This document shows, piece after piece, positions 15,986 through 24,484 of a stretch of 64,000 nt of DNA. This stretch comes from Xanthomonas cucurbitae. GTDB taxonomy: Bacteria > Pseudomonadota > Gammaproteobacteria > Xanthomonadales > Xanthomonadaceae. The stretch spans positions 36,875-100,874 of the forward strand of contig NZ_MDED01000017.1 in NCBI RefSeq assembly GCF_002939885.1, in the 5' to 3' direction. Numbering within the stretch: position 1 is the stretch's first letter; the number at the start of each line of letters is the position of its first letter. The translations under genes were made by a program, and so were the position numbers. The notes beneath the pieces were generated by a model that did no database searches, had not been told where the DNA came from, and worked only from the letters and a program-made list of their open reading frames with translations.

Positions 15986-17563
15986 ATGTCTTCGCAAGCT
16001 CCCACCACGCCCGGCGGCCCGGCGGCACCGGCGCCCGCCGCCGGCTTTCGTCCGGCGAGCGTGGCGTTGTGCACCGTGGGCCTGGCGATGGCCTCGTTCA
16101 TGCAGGTGCTGGACACCACCATCGCCAACGTCTCGCTGCCCACCATCGCCGGCAATCTCGGTGCCAGTTCGCAGCAAGCCACCTGGGTCATCACCTCGTT
16201 CGCGGTGAGCACCGCGATTGCATTGCCGCTGACCGGCTGGTTGAGTCGTCGCTTCGGCGAAACCAAGTTGTTCGTGTGGTCCACGCTGGCCTTCACCGTC
16301 GCCTCGCTGCTGTGCGGTCTTGCGCAGAGCATGGGCATGCTGGTGGTGGCGCGCGCGCTGCAGGGCTTCGTGGCAGGGCCGATGTATCCCATCACCCAGA
16401 GCCTGCTGGTGTCGATCTACCCGCGCGAAAAGCGCGGGCAGGCGCTGGCGTTGCTGGCGATGATTACCGTGGTGGCGCCGATCGCCGGGCCGATCCTGGG
16501 TGGCTGGATCACCGACAACTACAGCTGGGAATGGATCTTTCTCATCAATGTGCCGCTGGGCATCATCGCCAGCAGCATCGTCGGTTCGCAGCTGCGGCAT
16601 CGCCCGGAACAGCTGGAAAAGCCGCGCATGGACTACATCGGCCTGATCCTGCTGGTGGTCGGCGTGGGCGCGCTGCAACTGGTGCTGGACCTGGGCAACG
16701 ACGAAGACTGGTTTTCCTCGGACAAGATCATCGTGCTGGCCTGCGTTGCTGCGGTCGCGCTGGTGGTGTTCGTGATCTGGGAACTCACCGACAAGGATCC
16801 CATCGTCGATCTCAAGTTGTTCCGGCATCGCAACTTCCGCGCCGGCACCTTGGCGATGGTGGTGGCGTATGCGGCATTCTTCAGCGTGAGCCTGCTGATC
16901 CCGCAGTGGCTGCAGCGCGACATGGGCTACAACGCGATCTGGGCCGGCCTGGCCACCGCGCCGATCGGCATCCTGCCGGTGCTGATGACGCCTTTCGTGG
17001 GTAAATACGCACTGCGCTTCGACCTGCGCATGTTGGCCACCATCGCGTTCGTGTTCATGTCCTTCACCAGCTTCTTCCGCTCCAACTTCAACCTGCAGGT
17101 GGACTTCGCCCATGTGGCCACCATCCAGCTGGTGATGGGCGTGGGGGGGGCACTGTTCTTCATGCCGGTGCTGCAGATCCTGCTATCGGACCTGGATGGA
17201 CGCGAGATCGCGGCGGGTTCGGGCCTGGCGACCTTCCTGCGTACGCTGGGCGGCAGCTTCGCCGCCTCGCTCACCACCTATCTGTGGGCGCGTCGCACCC
17301 AGGTGCACCATGCGCATATCACCGAACACATCTCGGTCTATACGCCCGGCATGCAGGAGCAGGTCACCGCCATGGGGCAGGGCGATCTGCAACGCGGCGC
17401 CGCCTTCCTCAACAACACGATCAATCACCAGGCGTCGCAGATGGGCTTCAACGACATCTTCTACCTGCTCGGCTGGACGTTCCTGGCGATCATCATCTTC
17501 CTGTGGTTGGCCAAGCCGCCGTTCGGTGCGGGTGCCGGTGGTGCGGCGGCTGGTGGGCACTGA
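15986..17563 (+). CDS. EmrB/QacA-type MFS drug efflux transporter (DHA2, 14 TM)
   Basis: A 525-residue inner-membrane proton antiporter. The N-terminal segment has the DHA2 signature LDTTIANVSLPTIAGNLG with the charged Asp in TM1, motif A near GWLSRRFGETKLF, and motif C-like APIAGPILGGWI. Fourteen hydrophobic segments can be counted. With the preceding adaptor and outer-membrane factor it would form a tripartite pump for hydrophobic toxins, antibiotics or fatty acids; the substrate is not determinable. It is the last gene of the operon; the next feature is a terminator of the convergent tRNA-Leu. Confidence 0.93.
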   Translation: MSSQAPTTPGGPAAPAPAAGFRPASVALCTVGLAMASFMQVLDTTIANVSLPTIAGNLGASSQQATWVITSFAVSTAIALPLTGWLSRRFGETKLFVWSTLAFTVASLLCGLAQSMGMLVVARALQGFVAGPMYPITQSLLVSIYPREKRGQALALLAMITVVAPIAGPILGGWITDNYSWEWIFLINVPLGIIASSIVGSQLRHRPEQLEKPRMDYIGLILLVVGVGALQLVLDLGNDEDWFSSDKIIVLACVAAVALVVFVIWELTDKDPIVDLKLFRHRNFRAGTLAMVVAYAAFFSVSLLIPQWLQRDMGYNAIWAGLATAPIGILPVLMTPFVGKYALRFDLRMLATIAFVFMSFTSFFRSNFNLQVDFAHVATIQLVMGVGGALFFMPVLQILLSDLDGREIAAGSGLATFLRTLGGSFAASLTTYLWARRTQVHHAHITEHISVYTPGMQEQVTAMGQGDLQRGAAFLNNTINHQASQMGFNDIFYLLGWTFLAIIIFLWLAKPPFGAGAGGAAAGGH

Positions 17564-17714
17564 GCGGCAAGGATGATCGCGCACCATCCCGCTGTGCAGC
17601 GGGATGGTGCGTCGCGCATCGGCGCATTGTTGTGCTGATGCAGGCGAAGGCCGTCCATCCGGCAAGGCGCGTCAGGCGATCGGCAACGACTGCGCTGCAC
17701 CGGTAGCAACCGCC

Positions 17715-17756
17715 CAAACGCAAAAAACCCCGCCGAAGCGAGGTTTTTTGCGTTTG
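17715..17756 (-). terminator. Intrinsic terminator of tRNA-Leu (bidirectional)
   Basis: Arms CAAACGCAAAAAACC (17715-17729) and GGTTTTTTGCGTTTG (17742-17756) pair perfectly over 15 bases, with a GC-containing tip and CGAA loop. The minus strand shows a six-T tract, ending the tRNA-Leu transcript. It can also serve the efflux operon arriving from the left. Confidence 0.85.
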
Positions 17757-17767
17757 ACCGTGAGTCG

Positions 17768-17854
17768 TGGTGCCCAGGAGAGGACTCGAACCTCCACGAA
17801 GTTGCCCCCGCTAGCACCTGAAGCTAGTGCGTCTACCAATTCCGCCACCTGGGC
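17768..17854 (-). tRNA. tRNA-Leu(CAG)
   Basis: On the minus strand the 87-base sequence begins GCCCAGGTGGCGGAATTGG (acceptor and D arm) and has anticodon stem CTAGC/GCTAG around TTCAGGT (anticodon CAG). It has the long variable arm of leucine tRNAs and a T arm with GTTCGAGTC, and ends CTGGGCACCA with encoded CCA. It reads leucine codon CUG, the commonest in this GC-rich genome. Confidence 0.97.
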
Positions 17855-17868
17855 GACTCAGGGGACGA

Positions 17869-17897
17869 ATTGTGCAAGTTGCATGCGCGGCTGTCAA
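17869..17897 (-). promoter_or_regulatory. Promoter of tRNA-Leu
   Basis: On the minus strand a perfect -35 TTGACA (17892-17897) is followed after 17 bases by CACAAT (17869-17874), with transcription starting a few bases before the tRNA at 17854. Confidence 0.8.
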
Positions 17898-18030
17898 CGC
17901 ATCTTCTGCAAGAATAGTTGCCGGTGGTATGGGTGTGCTTACGCTGCGGAGTCTCGTCAACACCGCCAGGGCAGTGCAGTGCCCTGGTCGAAGGACGTTC
18001 CGGCGCGCCTGGATAGTCCCGGCCGTGTCG

Positions 18031-19800
18031 TTAGAAGTCGGTCTGCGCGGTCCGCAGCACCGGATACAGCTGGTAGCGCTCGTCCCAGGAGGAATGGCGC
18101 CTGGCGAAGAATTCCAGCCGCGCCTGCGGGTCGGCGGCGAAGGCCTTGTCGCTGGCGAGGCGCTGTTCGAACTGCGCCTTCAAGTTGGCATCGCGGGCCA
18201 GCATGTCGCGCGCCACGTCTTCGGCGACATAGGCTTCCATGTATTCCTTGCGTTCGAAGGCGGTGTTGAAGAAGCCCCATTGCAGCAGCGAATCCGGCGC
18301 CTGCGGTTCCAGCATCGCCATCACCAGGCGTGCCTTGGGTTGGGCAATCGGCACGAACAGCGAGCCGGCCGGCACCGCGCGTCGTTCCTCGCGCCACTGC
18401 CCGCTGACCTCCAGCGTCTGGTGGCTTTCATTGGAGCGTGCTGCAAACTTGGCCGTGTCGGCGCGGAAGGTTTGCACCGGGCGCTCGGCAGCGCTGCCCA
18501 GGGTGCGGAAGTCGATGCCATGCAGGCGCAGTTTCTCGCCGATCATGGCGGCCTGCGCGGCAGGCACCAGATAGCCGCCGCGCGGCGCATCGACCACCAG
18601 ATCGGGGGTGATCTGATCGCGCAGCGGCACGTTCCAGACCTGCGGCGTATTTTCGTCGTAGCGCGTCATCAGCGCGCCGGAGATCGGCGAGGGCGTGCGG
18701 GTGTAGGCATAGCCGCGGAACGCCACCGTGCGTGCCTTGGGGCCGGCCGCAAAACTCAGTGGTTCCGGCATGCCGGCCAGGCGGCTGCCGCGTTGATCGG
18801 CCGCCAGCGCATCGGCGCGCCAGGCGGTGCCGTGTCTGGCGGCCTGCTGCAACACCGACACGATGGTGTTGCGGGTGACCCGCACGCGCGTGGGGTAATC
18901 CTTCCACGAATGCGTTTCCACCAGCATGCCGAAGCGGTTGCGCAGCAGGAAATACCCATGCGAGAAGCGCGGCGGCGACACCTCGTCGGCAAAGCCGGAG
19001 GTGGGATCGTCATCGCGCACGAAGGACGGGTAGTACGGCAGCGGCAGCGAGCCTTGCTTGCGCAGATCGGCCAGTACCGCATCGCGCCAACGGGTGCCGT
19101 CGCGCTGCAGGGCGGTGTCACCGGCGTGCACCGGCTCCACCTGCACCGAGACGTCGTGCTCGAACTTGGCGCCGTCGGTGACATGCAGGTCCACCACCAT
19201 CAGCGGGTCCCACTGCTGCACCAGGTGCAGCATGGCCTGCATCTCCGGTGCGTCGGCCTTAACGTAGTCGCGGTTGAGATTGAGGTTCTGCGCGGTGCTG
19301 CGCCAGCCCATCTGTTCGGGCCCGCGCTGGTTGGGGCGGTTCCAGGGGCCGAAGCGCTCATGGCCATCGATGTTGAACACCGGCACGAAGACCCACACCA
19401 GCTTGTCGAGCACGCCCTTGCCGGCCTTGCCATCGAGCAGTTCGCGCAAGGCCAGGAAACCGGCATCCTTGCCATCGATCTCGCCGGCATGGATCCCGCC
19501 CTGGATCAGCACGACCGGCAGCTTGCGCCGGGCGGCAGCATCGGCATCCAGGGCGCCGCTGGTGGACACGACCAGCGCCTGCATCGGGCGGCCTTCGGGC
19601 GTGGTACCGAATTGCGTACAACGCACGGCCTGCGGATAGCGCTGCGCGAATGCATCGCACAGCGCGATGACCTCGTCATAGCGACCGGTCTGCACGAAGC
19701 CGCTGCGCTCGGCCACGCTGGTCAACGGTTCGGCAGCGATCGCGGCGGGGAGAGCGGTGCACAACAGCAGGCCCAAGGCCAGGCGGGTGAAGCGGGGCAT
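18031..19800 (-). CDS. M14 family zinc carboxypeptidase-like peptidase, exported
   Basis: A 589-residue secreted metallopeptidase. A Sec signal peptide is at 1-22 (ending AIAA). The M14 zinc-binding motif is GGIHAGEIDGKD (His104, Glu107), and the third ligand is probably His206 in VVDLHVTDG. NIDGHERFGPWNRPNQ and NLNLNRDY are typical of the bacterial M14 branch. About 250 C-terminal residues form an additional domain common in these long secreted versions. It probably trims peptides in the periplasm or outside, and the next gene on the opposite strand is a peptide transporter, so the two may act in peptide scavenging. They are divergently transcribed across about 250 bases. Confidence 0.9.
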   Translation of the reverse strand: MPRFTRLALGLLLCTALPAAIAAEPLTSVAERSGFVQTGRYDEVIALCDAFAQRYPQAVRCTQFGTTPEGRPMQALVVSTSGALDADAAARRKLPVVLIQGGIHAGEIDGKDAGFLALRELLDGKAGKGVLDKLVWVFVPVFNIDGHERFGPWNRPNQRGPEQMGWRSTAQNLNLNRDYVKADAPEMQAMLHLVQQWDPLMVVDLHVTDGAKFEHDVSVQVEPVHAGDTALQRDGTRWRDAVLADLRKQGSLPLPYYPSFVRDDDPTSGFADEVSPPRFSHGYFLLRNRFGMLVETHSWKDYPTRVRVTRNTIVSVLQQAARHGTAWRADALAADQRGSRLAGMPEPLSFAAGPKARTVAFRGYAYTRTPSPISGALMTRYDENTPQVWNVPLRDQITPDLVVDAPRGGYLVPAAQAAMIGEKLRLHGIDFRTLGSAAERPVQTFRADTAKFAARSNESHQTLEVSGQWREERRAVPAGSLFVPIAQPKARLVMAMLEPQAPDSLLQWGFFNTAFERKEYMEAYVAEDVARDMLARDANLKAQFEQRLASDKAFAADPQARLEFFARRHSSWDERYQLYPVLRTAQTDF

Positions 19801-20047
19801 GCGGCAGTCCGGTCATCCAGGGAAACCTCGGCAATGTAGCCGAGCCGGCGCAGTGGGCCAATCTGCACTGCGACATGGCGCCCGCTCCCGCGCGCGATGC
19901 TGCCCGGCGCATTGCACGGCGGGCGCAGGGCGCACGCAGACCGGGCACGTCCATGCCAGGGGCACGCCTCTTTGCGCCGGCCTGCATGGCCGCGCGCCTG
20001 CTGGCGCCGGTACGATAGGGCCTGCCTACCGTTCGACCGGACTGCCC

Positions 20048-21613
20048 TTGACCACCTCGACCTTGCCCGGCGCCCCTGCCGGCGTGCGCCTGCCACGCCA
20101 GATTCCCTTCATCATCGGCAACGAAGCCTGCGAGCGTTTCAGCTTCTACGGGATGCGCAACATCCTTGTGCAGTTCCTGATGACCTCGCTGTTGCTGCAG
20201 GAAATCAGCGGCCCGGGCCGCGAGGCCGAAGCCAAGCACATCCTGCACAGCTTCATGATCGGGGTGTATTTCTTCCCGCTGCTGGGTGGCTGGCTGGCCG
20301 ATCGGCTGTTCGGCAAGTACAACACCATCCTGTGGTTCAGCCTGGTGTACTGCGCTGGGCATGCCTGTCTTGCGGCGTTCGAAGGTAGCCGCAGCGGTTT
20401 CTTCGTCGGGCTAAGCCTGATCGCGCTGGGCGCGGGCGGCATCAAGCCGTTGGTGGCCTCGTTCATGGGCGACCAGTTCGACCAATCCAACAAGCACCTG
20501 GCCAAGGTGGTGTTCGATGCCTTCTACTGGATCATCAATTTTGGTTCGCTGTTCGCCTCGCTGCTGATTCCGTTGGCGCTGAAGAACCTGGGGCCGTCCT
20601 GGGCGTTCGGCATCCCCGGCATCCTGATGTTCGTGGCCACGCTGGTGTTCTGGCTGGGGCGCCACCGTTACGTGCGGGTGCCGTTGCCGCCGCAGGACCC
20701 GCATGGATTCGGCGCGGTGGTGCGCACCGCGCTGCTGACGCGCGTGCCGGGGCAGGGCCGTCCTGGGCTGGCGCTGGCGTTGCTGTCGGTGGTGCTGGCG
20801 TTGGGCTGCCTGGCGCTGATCGCGCCGCTGGGCATCGTCATCTGCCTGTGCATGGCGCTGGTGCTGCTGCTGGCCGGCATCGGTGGCGGCACCTGGTGGC
20901 AGCTGGAGCGCGCGCGTGGCCCGCATCCGGACGCGGCGGTGGAAGGCGTGCGCGCCTTGTTGCGGGTGCTGGTGATCTTTGCGCTGGTCACGCCGTTCTT
21001 TTCGCTGTTCGACCAGAAGGCCTCGACCTGGGTGTTGCAGGGACGCGAGATGACCATGCCGGCCTGGTTCACTGCCTCGCAGATGCAGGCGATCAATCCG
21101 TTGCTGGTGATGCTGCTGATTCCGTTCAACAACCTGGTGCTGTATCCGCTGCTGCGGCGGGTTGGCTGGGAGCCCACGCCATTGCGGCGCATGACCAGCG
21201 GCATCGCCTTCAGCGGCGTGGCGTGGATCGCGGTCGGGGCGATCCAGGTGGTGATGGACGGCGGCGAGCCGATGCACATCGCCTGGCAGATCCTCCCCTA
21301 TGCCTTGCTCACCTTCGGCGAGGTGCTGGTGTCGGCCACCGGCATCGAGTTCGCCTACAGCCAGGCACCGCCGTCGATGAAGGGTGTGGTGATGAGTTTC
21401 TGGTATCTGACCACCACGGTCGGCAACCTGTGGGTGCTGCTATCGAACGTGGCGGTGCGCAACGAGACGGTGACCGCGCAGATCGCCGATACTGGACTCA
21501 GCGAAGCGGCGTTCCTGATGTTCTTCTTCGCGGCCTTCGCGTTCCTGGCGGCACTGGCCTTCGGCCTGTATGCGCGCGGTTATCGCATGGTCGACAATTA
21601 CCGTTCTGCCTGA
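20048..21613 (+). CDS. Proton-dependent oligopeptide (POT/PTR) family transporter
   Basis: A 521-residue inner-membrane peptide/H+ symporter. The N-terminal signature is NEACERFSFYGMRNILVQF (the ExxERFxYYG motif; Glu and Arg couple protons), followed by the PTR2 motif near LGAGGIKPLVASFMGDQF. About 12-14 membrane segments are seen, and the conserved FSLFDQKASTW lies in the second half. No ATG opens the domain; TTG at 20048 starts TTSTLPGAPAG and gives normal length. A GTG 36 bases downstream is the alternative. The rhomboid gene follows eight bases after the stop, so the two are probably cotranscribed. Confidence 0.9.
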   Translation: MTTSTLPGAPAGVRLPRQIPFIIGNEACERFSFYGMRNILVQFLMTSLLLQEISGPGREAEAKHILHSFMIGVYFFPLLGGWLADRLFGKYNTILWFSLVYCAGHACLAAFEGSRSGFFVGLSLIALGAGGIKPLVASFMGDQFDQSNKHLAKVVFDAFYWIINFGSLFASLLIPLALKNLGPSWAFGIPGILMFVATLVFWLGRHRYVRVPLPPQDPHGFGAVVRTALLTRVPGQGRPGLALALLSVVLALGCLALIAPLGIVICLCMALVLLLAGIGGGTWWQLERARGPHPDAAVEGVRALLRVLVIFALVTPFFSLFDQKASTWVLQGREMTMPAWFTASQMQAINPLLVMLLIPFNNLVLYPLLRRVGWEPTPLRRMTSGIAFSGVAWIAVGAIQVVMDGGEPMHIAWQILPYALLTFGEVLVSATGIEFAYSQAPPSMKGVVMSFWYLTTTVGNLWVLLSNVAVRNETVTAQIADTGLSEAAFLMFFFAAFAFLAALAFGLYARGYRMVDNYRSA

Positions 21614-21620
21614 GGTCCGC

Positions 21621-22229
21621 ATGATTACCCTGATCCTGATTGCCATCACCGGCATCGTCTCCTGGATGGCGTTCAACAACCGCAAGTTGAGCGACCGCCT
21701 GATCCTGTGGCCGCCGGCGGTGGACAAGCACCGGCAGTACGACCGGCTGGTGACCTACGGCTTCATCCACGCCGACCTGGGCCACCTTGTCTTCAACATG
21801 GTCACCCTGTTCTTCTTCGGTCGGGTGATCGAGAACGTGATGCTGCAGCTCACCGGCAGCGTGCTGACCTATCCCTTGTTCTACCTGGCTGCGCTGGTGG
21901 TCTCGATCCTGCCCAGCTACCTGAAGAACCAGAACAATCCCAACTATCTGAGCCTGGGCGCATCGGGTGCGGTGTCGGCGGTGCTGTTCGCCTTCATCCT
22001 GCTGCAGCCGTGGACCATCATCCTGGTGCTGTTCATCCCGGCGCCGGCGATCATCTATGCGGTGTTCTACGTGGGCTACAGCCTGTGGATGGACCGCCGC
22101 GGCGGCGATCGCATCAATCACAGCGCGCACCTGGCCGGCGCGGCATTCGGGGTGATGTTCATGCTCATCATGGAGCCGCGGGTGTGGCAGATCTTCCTGC
22201 AGCAGCTTGCCAATCCCCGCTTCGGTTGA
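21621..22229 (+). CDS. Rhomboid family intramembrane serine protease
   Basis: A 202-residue six-helix membrane protease that cuts transmembrane substrates. Catalytic Ser116 lies in LGASGAVSA and the partner His170 in HSAHLAG. The L1/TM2 motif HADLGHLVFN supplies the conserved His and Asn of the oxyanion region (His50, His55, Asn59). No extra cytosolic domain is present. The start has GAGG six bases upstream. It lies immediately behind the peptide transporter, but there is no evidence linking their functions. Physiological substrates are unknown. Confidence 0.93.
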   Translation: MITLILIAITGIVSWMAFNNRKLSDRLILWPPAVDKHRQYDRLVTYGFIHADLGHLVFNMVTLFFFGRVIENVMLQLTGSVLTYPLFYLAALVVSILPSYLKNQNNPNYLSLGASGAVSAVLFAFILLQPWTIILVLFIPAPAIIYAVFYVGYSLWMDRRGGDRINHSAHLAGAAFGVMFMLIMEPRVWQIFLQQLANPRFG

Positions 22230-22356
22230 AGGCGTTTACGGGTTTTGCATCCTGCCATGGGCGGCGGTGTCGGCAGCGGCGGTGCCATTCGGCAGGCCCG
22301 GCAGTCCGGGCCGCGACTGCCAGGCGCGACTGTCCTGGCAGATGTGGTGGCGCTGC

Positions 22357-22557
22357 TCAGGCCGCGCTGCGGTCCTGTTCGGTTGCGAGTGACGCACCGG
22401 ATGTCGCGCCATAGGCCTGTTGCAAGCGTCGGTACACCGTCTCGTTGAGCTGGGCGAAGTCAGGGCTGTGGGTGTCGCCGGCGATGGCGAACTGGAACAG
22501 GCCTTCCAGCAGCGAGCTGTCGCTCGGGGCATTGTTTCCCGCCGAATCGTTGTGCAT
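22357..22557 (-). CDS. Small hypothetical protein, 66 aa
   Basis: An unrecognised 66-residue acidic-to-neutral protein, soluble and without a signal peptide. The minus strand has a strong ribosome site (AAGAGGAG, seven bases before ATG 22557), which argues that it is translated. The central part LLEGLFQFAIAGDTHSPDFAQLN is predicted helical. An inverted repeat CTGCCAGG / CCTGGCAG at 22317-22341 lies just downstream and could end its message. No function can be given. Confidence 0.55.
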   Translation of the reverse strand: MHNDSAGNNAPSDSSLLEGLFQFAIAGDTHSPDFAQLNETVYRRLQQAYGATSGASLATEQDRSAA

Positions 22558-22983
22558 GCGATGACTCCTCTTGGGTGAGCGAGGGCACTGGACGCGGCAG
22601 TGCTCTCGGCTCAGCTATCGGCGCTGGCAAAACGAACTTGAGTACTTCGCCGGTCGATTCGGGCGGCAGTGCACATCCTGGGTTCATTTTCACGCGAGTG
22701 CCGCGCAGCGCCGGTCACACTTCACCTCACACACCGTCGGCGACAGATCAGATCGGGTCAGCGACGATGCGTGGGGGCGTGCAGCTGATCTGCAGCGATG
22801 CGCTGGATGCCGGTGGGCAGCGTGCGGCGAATGGTCGGGGCCGTCTTGCATCATGCGTGTGGCTACCTTGCGGTTGTGTCCGTTTGCAACGATGCCACGG
22901 CCCGCATGCGACCGCATCATCATTCAAGACCTGCCAGTCCGATGCCGGCAGCGATGTTTTTCGAACAGGGGGAGCAGGTGGGA
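22558..22983. other. Intergenic region without recognisable features
   Basis: These 426 bases separate the divergent small protein and the DUF3298 lipoprotein. Short overlapping open frames occur on both strands, but none has a ribosome site or conserved sequence. Promoters for both flanking genes should be here; no consensus hexamer pair stands out. Confidence 0.5.
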
Positions 22984-23817
22984 ATGCAGCGGCTGCTTGG
23001 AGTGAACACGATAACGGGCGTGCTGCTGCTGGCACTGCTGGGCGGTTGCACGCAGCGCGAATCGGCGACTGACGCCGCAGTGGCGCCTGCTGCCGATGTG
23101 GCCGCAACGCCGACTCCGCAGCCAGCGAGCGGCGGTCCCCTGCAGGACGTGATCGAGCATTCGCCGGCCTACATGGTCGGCATCAGTTATCCGCAGGGGC
23201 TGGATGCCTATCCGGAATTGGGGGCGTTGATCCGCGGCTATGCGCAGGATGCGCGCGGCGAGTTGATGCAGGCGGTCTCCGGGCTCGGTAACGACAAACC
23301 TGCCGCACCCTACGAGCTATCGCTGGCGTTCGAGACCCTGTTGCAAACGCCCGAGCTGATCGTGGTTGCGGCCGACGGCAGTCGCTATACCGGTGGCGCG
23401 CACGGTGAGCCACTGGTGGCGCGCTTCGTGTGGCTGGTCAAGGAGCGCAGGCAACTGACCGCGCAGGCCTTGATTCCCAGCCCGTCGGGCTGGGAAAAAA
23501 TCGGTGGCGAAGTGGCCGCGCAGTTGCACGCGGCCGCGCAACAGCGCGTGGTGGCCGAGCGTGTGCCGGTCGAGCAGCAGGCAGAGCAGGTGGCATCGGC
23601 CGATCGCATGATTGCCGAGGGCACCGAGGCACAGGCAGGGAATTTTGCACAGTTCGTACCGGTCTTGAATGCGTCCGGCCAGATCGCCGCACTCCGTTTT
23701 GTGTTTCCCCCGTATCAGGTCGGGCCTTACTCCGACGGCACGCAAACGGCCGACGTCACAACTGCGACATTGCGTGCATGGGTCGCGCCGGAATATGTAC
23801 ATCTCTTCGCTCGCTGA
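22984..23817 (+). CDS. DUF3298/RsiV-like domain lipoprotein
   Basis: A 277-residue envelope lipoprotein. The signal ends LLGGC with lipidated Cys22, followed by a low-complexity Ala/Pro linker. The body resembles the PdaC-RsiV-like pair of domains (DUF4163 and DUF3298): a first part around EHSPAYMVGISYPQG, the motif TGGAHGEP and the characteristic end FVFPPYQVGPYSDGTQTADV. In RsiV this fold binds lysozyme, but many members have no known role. GGTGGGA precedes the ATG. A marR gene follows in the same direction after 66 bases with its own probable operator. Confidence 0.82.
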   Translation: MQRLLGVNTITGVLLLALLGGCTQRESATDAAVAPAADVAATPTPQPASGGPLQDVIEHSPAYMVGISYPQGLDAYPELGALIRGYAQDARGELMQAVSGLGNDKPAAPYELSLAFETLLQTPELIVVAADGSRYTGGAHGEPLVARFVWLVKERRQLTAQALIPSPSGWEKIGGEVAAQLHAAAQQRVVAERVPVEQQAEQVASADRMIAEGTEAQAGNFAQFVPVLNASGQIAALRFVFPPYQVGPYSDGTQTADVTTATLRAWVAPEYVHLFAR

Positions 23818-23842
23818 TCTATCGCCTTGTAGGTGGTGTGCT

Positions 23843-23861
23843 TGAATGATTGCGCCATTCA
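23843..23861 (+). promoter_or_regulatory. Palindrome upstream of second marR gene
   Basis: TGAATG (23843-23848) and CATTCA (23856-23861) form perfect 6-base arms over a 7-base spacer, 22 bases before the marR ATG at 23884. This size suits a MarR dimer and suggests autoregulation. It is a motif-based proposal. Confidence 0.4.
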
Positions 23862-23883
23862 GTACAGTAATCAGACGGGTGAT

Positions 23884-24384
23884 ATGAGTAGCTTCAATGC
23901 GACCGCGAACCGTGTCGACCACACCTGCGAGCGTTACACGGCATTCCCGCGGGAACCCGCCGTCGTGGTGAGGTTGATCAAGCATCTCTACAAGCGGCTG
24001 CACACGATCAGTTGCATGCGCCTCAAGCCGTACGGCATCACCCCGCCGGAGTACGAGATCCTGATGATGTTGTATGGCACGCCGGAGCAGGCGATCACGC
24101 CGACCGAGGCGGCCGAGGCGGCCAGCGAGAAGCCAGCCAACATTACCCGGCTCACCGACCAGCTCTGCGAAAAGGGCTTGATTGCGCGCGGCAGCACGGC
24201 CGGCGATCGGCGCAAGATCATGCTGACCCTGCAGCCAGCCGGGCTGGAGTTGATCCAGAGCCTGCTGCCGGAAGCGTGCGAGCTGCTGGCGCAGCAGACT
24301 GCCGAGATCAGCGAGACCGAACAGGCCCGTCTGGAAAAGCTGCTGCGGAAATTGCTGCGCGGCGTGGACTCGATCGAGTCTTGA
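23884..24384 (+). CDS. MarR family transcriptional regulator
   Basis: A 166-residue winged-helix regulator. The recognition helix region reads ITPTEAAEAASEKPANITRLTDQLCEKGLIARG, with the wing at DRRKIMLTLQPAG. Met at 23884 was preferred over the earlier in-frame start at 23833 because the palindromic site would then lie upstream of the coding sequence. Unlike the marR at 12.8 kb it has no adjacent efflux genes: it follows a lipoprotein gene and converges on an M3 peptidase across an 18-bp hairpin. Its targets are unknown; HpaR-type virulence regulators are one related group in Xanthomonas, but identity is not established. Confidence 0.86.
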   Translation: MSSFNATANRVDHTCERYTAFPREPAVVVRLIKHLYKRLHTISCMRLKPYGITPPEYEILMMLYGTPEQAITPTEAAEAASEKPANITRLTDQLCEKGLIARGSTAGDRRKIMLTLQPAGLELIQSLLPEACELLAQQTAEISETEQARLEKLLRKLLRGVDSIES

Positions 24385-24427
24385 GCCTGGCATGGCGCGC
24401 GTGGATCGCACCGCGATCAACGCCGTC

Positions 24428-24469
24428 AACGACAACGCCGCCCGGATTGCTCCGGGCGGCGTTGTCGTT
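24428..24469. terminator. 18-bp perfect hairpin between convergent genes
   Basis: Arms AACGACAACGCCGCCCGG (24428-24445) and its exact complement (24452-24469) enclose ATTGCT. It lies between the marR stop and the M3 peptidase stop. There is no T-run on either side, so it may act as a transcript-end stabiliser or a Rho-assisted bidirectional terminator. Confidence 0.6.
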
Positions 24470-24484
24470 GGTACGGCCGTACGC

